DNA of 64,000 nucleotides, from assembly GCA_023238725.1 (NCBI GenBank), contig CM041531.1:2881102-2945101 (forward strand), given 5' to 3'. The position numbers were made by a program, and so were the translations under genes. Below the pieces are notes generated by a model. It saw nothing but the letters and a program-made list of their open reading frames with translations. It did not search any database and had not been told where the DNA came from. The stretch comes from Scortum barcoo. Its lineage: Eukaryota > Chordata > Actinopteri > Centrarchiformes > Terapontidae. Positions 60,951-64,000 of the stretch are shown piece after piece. Numbering within the stretch: the first letter of the stretch is position 1; each line of letters starts with the position of its first letter.

Positions 60951-61894
60951 ACAATGCTCAAAAATATTCATTAATAAGGTGAAGAGGGGTGCAAACTGAT
61001 GGTGCGATTAAGAGGAGTTTAACAGTCTTACAGTAAAGTTTCCTCACCTGCTTTACATTAACACACATCTTTGGACTGCATCTTGTATAATGTAAAATTC
61101 TTTAGACATAATACTGTGAACGTTTGCACATCCAGAGCAAAACTTTTGCATATTCCTGCACAAATGTGAACAGTTGCATCTTTTTCTTTTACATTTTTTA
61201 TGTTTATTGTTGTGCATCATCATGCCAGGTTAAATTCACTGCATTTGAAAAATCTACTTGGTAATAAATCTGATTTTGAATCTGACTTCCACAACCTGAA
61301 GAAGGCAAACAGAGGCTTGTCTCCTCATTTTAACTCTTCCAGGTCCCTTAATCAAAAATCAGTATGATTATATGACGTCAGTTGTTCCAGTACAGTTTGT
61401 CAAAGTGAAAAAATAATTGTCAGGTCATAAAGGTCATGTTGAAGAAAAAAGATATCAAACATTGACATGGTAAACATTTTATAAAGGTAAAGACCAAAGG
61501 TCTAAAATAGACCAAAGTGTGTGTTGTGAGTGTGTGTGCGAGTACCTCAAGATAACTTTTGTGATGTTGTGGTGAAATGCCTTCTGAATGGGCAAACCAA
61601 TACCAAGGATCTAACTCCGTCTCTAAAGTCTGTCAGCAGTCTGTCCTCGGCTCGTTGATGATTTACGGGCCTTCATAACTTCCCTCCAGTTTATCGTCAC
61701 TGTAGTTTGTTGTAGGAGCCGCATGTTCAACAAAACAGACACACGAGATGATCAGTGATCTCCAATACCTGATCAGGTGCACACAAACACGACTCCAAAT
61801 GCATATTAGCCTCATCAACTTCATAATGTCTCACAGCTGCAAAGAAATGAACCAGTTAATGTAGATTTAAGAAATAACTTCTATAAATAAAAAA

Positions 61895-61931
61895 GATGGA
61901 TGGATGGATGGATGGATGGATGGATGGATAG

Positions 61932-61982
<51 letters not shown>

Positions 61983-61983
61983 G
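61895..61983. repeat. Compound (GGAT)n/(GATA)n microsatellite
   Basis: About eight GGAT/GATG units change at 61929 into about thirteen perfect ATAG units. Only the tetramer's second base differs, so one array probably arose from the other. Confidence 0.92.
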
Positions 61984-63249
61984 ATAGAATTAAAAAACAC
62001 AATTACAGATCTGCAGAACAAATCCCTGAATATAATGATAATAAAATGAAATAAAAGTAATACTAAGTAAGAACAGGTGTGCAAAAATGGCAGAGAATAA
62101 TATGTACAATATCTGTTTGACCTAAACAGTATGTACAGATGATAGTGTAACAGCTGTTCATCTGTTATAAAGTGAAATAGTAAAAAGTAGGAATGATTTC
62201 CTAAAATGTTCTTTATGACAGCAGAACTGAATGAGTCTCCGCTGTCTTTGCAGTGTGTCGTGGAGTGGGTGTGATGGATCGTCCACGATGAAGAGCAGAT
62301 AGTTCAGTGACCTCCTGCTCCTCAAAGGCCTCCAGGTTTTGATGATGGTCTCGACATATGGTGATATTATATGTGTTTGAGTGGATGGAAGCTTTCAGTT
62401 TGTCGCAGTACACAAATGTTTGAATATATTTTAAATTAAGAAATGAATGAGTTTGTGAAGATATGTGACGTTCTGTATTTACTCATTCATGTGAATTGAT
62501 GTGTTGTGATATTAACCCACCTTTGCTGACTGATAACCAAACGTTGTTCAAAAATAAATGAATTTTGTACCTTTGACCTGGTTTGACGTTTTGGGGAAGT
62601 CGTTTTACAACCTGCCGGCACGTCAGGTGAGCACAATGAAAGAGAGCTGCAGCAGTGATTGTTGCTCAGATAACTAAGCTGAGGAAACTTCAGTATCCTG
62701 GAGCGCTGCCCAGAAACGTCTACAGACGCTTGAACCTGGTGGGCGTAGAAGTTCGCCTTTCATTGCACAGCCCTACTCCACGTAGCGGTTTACAATGTGT
62801 GGGCTGCATCGCCATCTGCATGTGTGAGGAACCCAGCTGCCATGGAAACCACCTAAATACCCACCCCCCCGACCCAACAAATCCTGACCTTCTCCACTGG
62901 GTGTGTAATGAAGGTGTAAGCTGAGCTGGAAGTCTGCCCAGTCAGGGTTTTTAATATTCATCTGTGCAGTGAAAATAATGTGTGACGAGGCAACAATATC
63001 ACTTCAATGAGGCCTCTTGATTTTAGTCCATCCCAGTTTGTCAATGATTTGTGTGCAAAGAACAAAAGACAGGCTGACCTCTTGTTATCACAGAAGTAAC
63101 TGCTTTATATTGAAGGATAAAGTGAAGATGTTCTTTTATATTTCACTTATTGCTCACAAATAAAAAGACCAACCTCAGCAATGCATTTGTCTCAATACTT
63201 TCTTTCTTTCTGTCTGCAGTTGATTGGTTCATGGTGCAGCAGTAAATCC

Positions 63250-63320
63250 GCACTGTTGGTGTAGTGGTATCATGCAAGATTCCCATTCTTGTGACCTGGG
63301 TTTGATTCCCAGGCAGTGCA
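63250..63320 (+). tRNA. tRNA-Gly (anticodon CCC), possibly degenerate
   Basis: 71 bases fold as a full cloverleaf: acceptor gcactgt with gcagtgc (one G-U), discriminator A, anticodon stem caaga/tcttg with loop ttcccat (CCC at 63282-63284), and T stem ctggg/cccag. A box tggtgtagtgg is perfect. B box is ggtttgattcc, with T where C56 is nearly invariant. A tttt terminator sits at 63339-63342. Several acceptor changes from the common vertebrate tRNA-Gly(CCC) are paired, which argues for selection. The T56 change argues for weak function or a pseudogene. Confidence 0.75.
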
Positions 63321-64000
63321 TGTGGCTTGTCTTTAACATTTTATTTGAGATGTGCCATGTGTCAGCCTGCTTCAAGTCTTACAATGGCAAATTTACCATT
63401 TCTTGACTGCTGAAGTGCTTACTTTTACTTGCTTTGTATTTTTATTCGCCTACAAAGCTTATTTTTATGCACCAAAACACCAAGATAAATTCCTTGTCTG
63501 TGTAAAACAACTTGAAATTCAGATTCTTTAATATATAGAGTGTGTTGTTATGGTTGTAATTTCCTAAAACAGCTGCTCACTGTGATTTTTATCAAACACA
63601 CAAGAGGTAATAGTGCATTTGTTGGGAACTATTTTCAGCTGCGGATGAATCCACATTTGGTGCTCTGTTGAGTATTTAGGGAGTGTGTGTGACTGAGTCA
63701 AAATAAAAGGAGTAAATTATAATTTATGGACAAAAATGGAGCTCTATGGCTCAGAGGATGAAGATATATCAGGCTGTAATAAACACTCTTTAGTAGAAAT
63801 TTTCATTTTAAAACATTAAACAGGCAGATAACAAATAGAAAGTATTGAAAGACATCCTAACATGTTGGTGAGATTTGTTGAGAAATGGGCGATGTCTCAA
63901 TATGGCACACTGATAACTCCCTGCGGTCTTTAAACACATGACGTTATCTTTTAACTCACAGCTAACAGACATATTTACAGGACAGTGCAGGGAAAGCACG
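63321..64000. other. Intergenic end of window
   Basis: No gene seen. It contains an inverted core of dispersed repeat A at 63613-63655 (minus-strand ggattcatccgcagctgaaa). Confidence 0.55.
63613..63655 (-). repeat. Core of dispersed repeat A, inverted copy
   Basis: The minus strand gives tggattcatccgcagctgaa followed by aatagttccc, matching 14935-14976 and 46999-47040. Confidence 0.6.

Larger units (their letters stand above)
58210..63249. other. Intergenic stretch, repeats only
   Basis: AT-rich sequence with dispersed repeats at 59220-59310 and 60862-60950, the (TTG)n tract at 60012-60058 and the GGAT/GATA array at 61895-61983. No exon series or protein domain recognised. About 62200-62340 resembles a diverged repeat but is not delimited. 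Confidence 0.55.

Noticed and set aside
62655..62924. 89-codon frame with several cysteines
   Set aside because: No recognisable family, no splice partners and no promoter; probably chance in unannotated sequence.

Overview
This is a vertebrate nuclear genome window, almost certainly from a teleost (percomorph-type) fish. The evidence is three intron-containing genes with GT/AG junctions, (CA)n and other microsatellites throughout, and many dispersed repeats of kinds common in fish genomes. There are no prokaryotic operons, plasmid features, phage genes or CRISPR arrays. Most long open frames are chance or repeat-driven.

Three protein-coding genes were reconstructed exon by exon, all on the minus strand. 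From right to left they are: kmt5b (histone H4K20 methyltransferase, formerly suv420h1; coding exons 49754-53815, CpG-rich promoter region about 55.85-57.0 kb); ccnb2 (cyclin B2; coding exons 42616-45003, with a compact two-CCAAT plus CHR promoter just upstream); and cd82 (tetraspanin; coding exons 7954-23110, with a likely non-coding first exon near 36.84-37.0 kb and a first intron of about 13.7 kb). The exons of kmt5b and ccnb2 join in frame to 868 and 392 codons. The cd82 exons also fit a tetraspanin of about 256 residues, except that one exon carries a 5-bp tandem duplication that shifts the frame and leads to a stop in the next exon.

Layout: 1-6.7 kb has no gene, but holds a tRNA-derived SINE and repeat fragments. 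6.7-37.0 kb is cd82 with repeat-rich introns. 37.0-42.5 kb is intergenic and contains a non-LTR retrotransposon flanked by a perfect 12-bp target-site duplication. 42.5-45.2 kb is ccnb2. 45.2-49.75 kb is the gap plus the likely kmt5b 3' UTR. 49.75-57.0 kb is kmt5b. 57.18-58.19 kb is a large complex minisatellite beside the kmt5b CpG island. 58.2-64 kb is intergenic, with GATA/GGAT and GTT microsatellites and one tRNA-Gly(CCC)-like gene at 63250-63320.

The genes act in separate processes: chromatin methylation, G2/M control and a membrane scaffold. Nothing here suggests they form one pathway; the shared strand is probably just local gene order. I found no new multi-gene system. The most notable items are the cd82 frameshift, the 20-bp micro-exon in the kmt5b SET domain, the cell-cycle promoter of ccnb2, and several repeat structures (a nested element, and a minisatellite grown inside a dispersed repeat).
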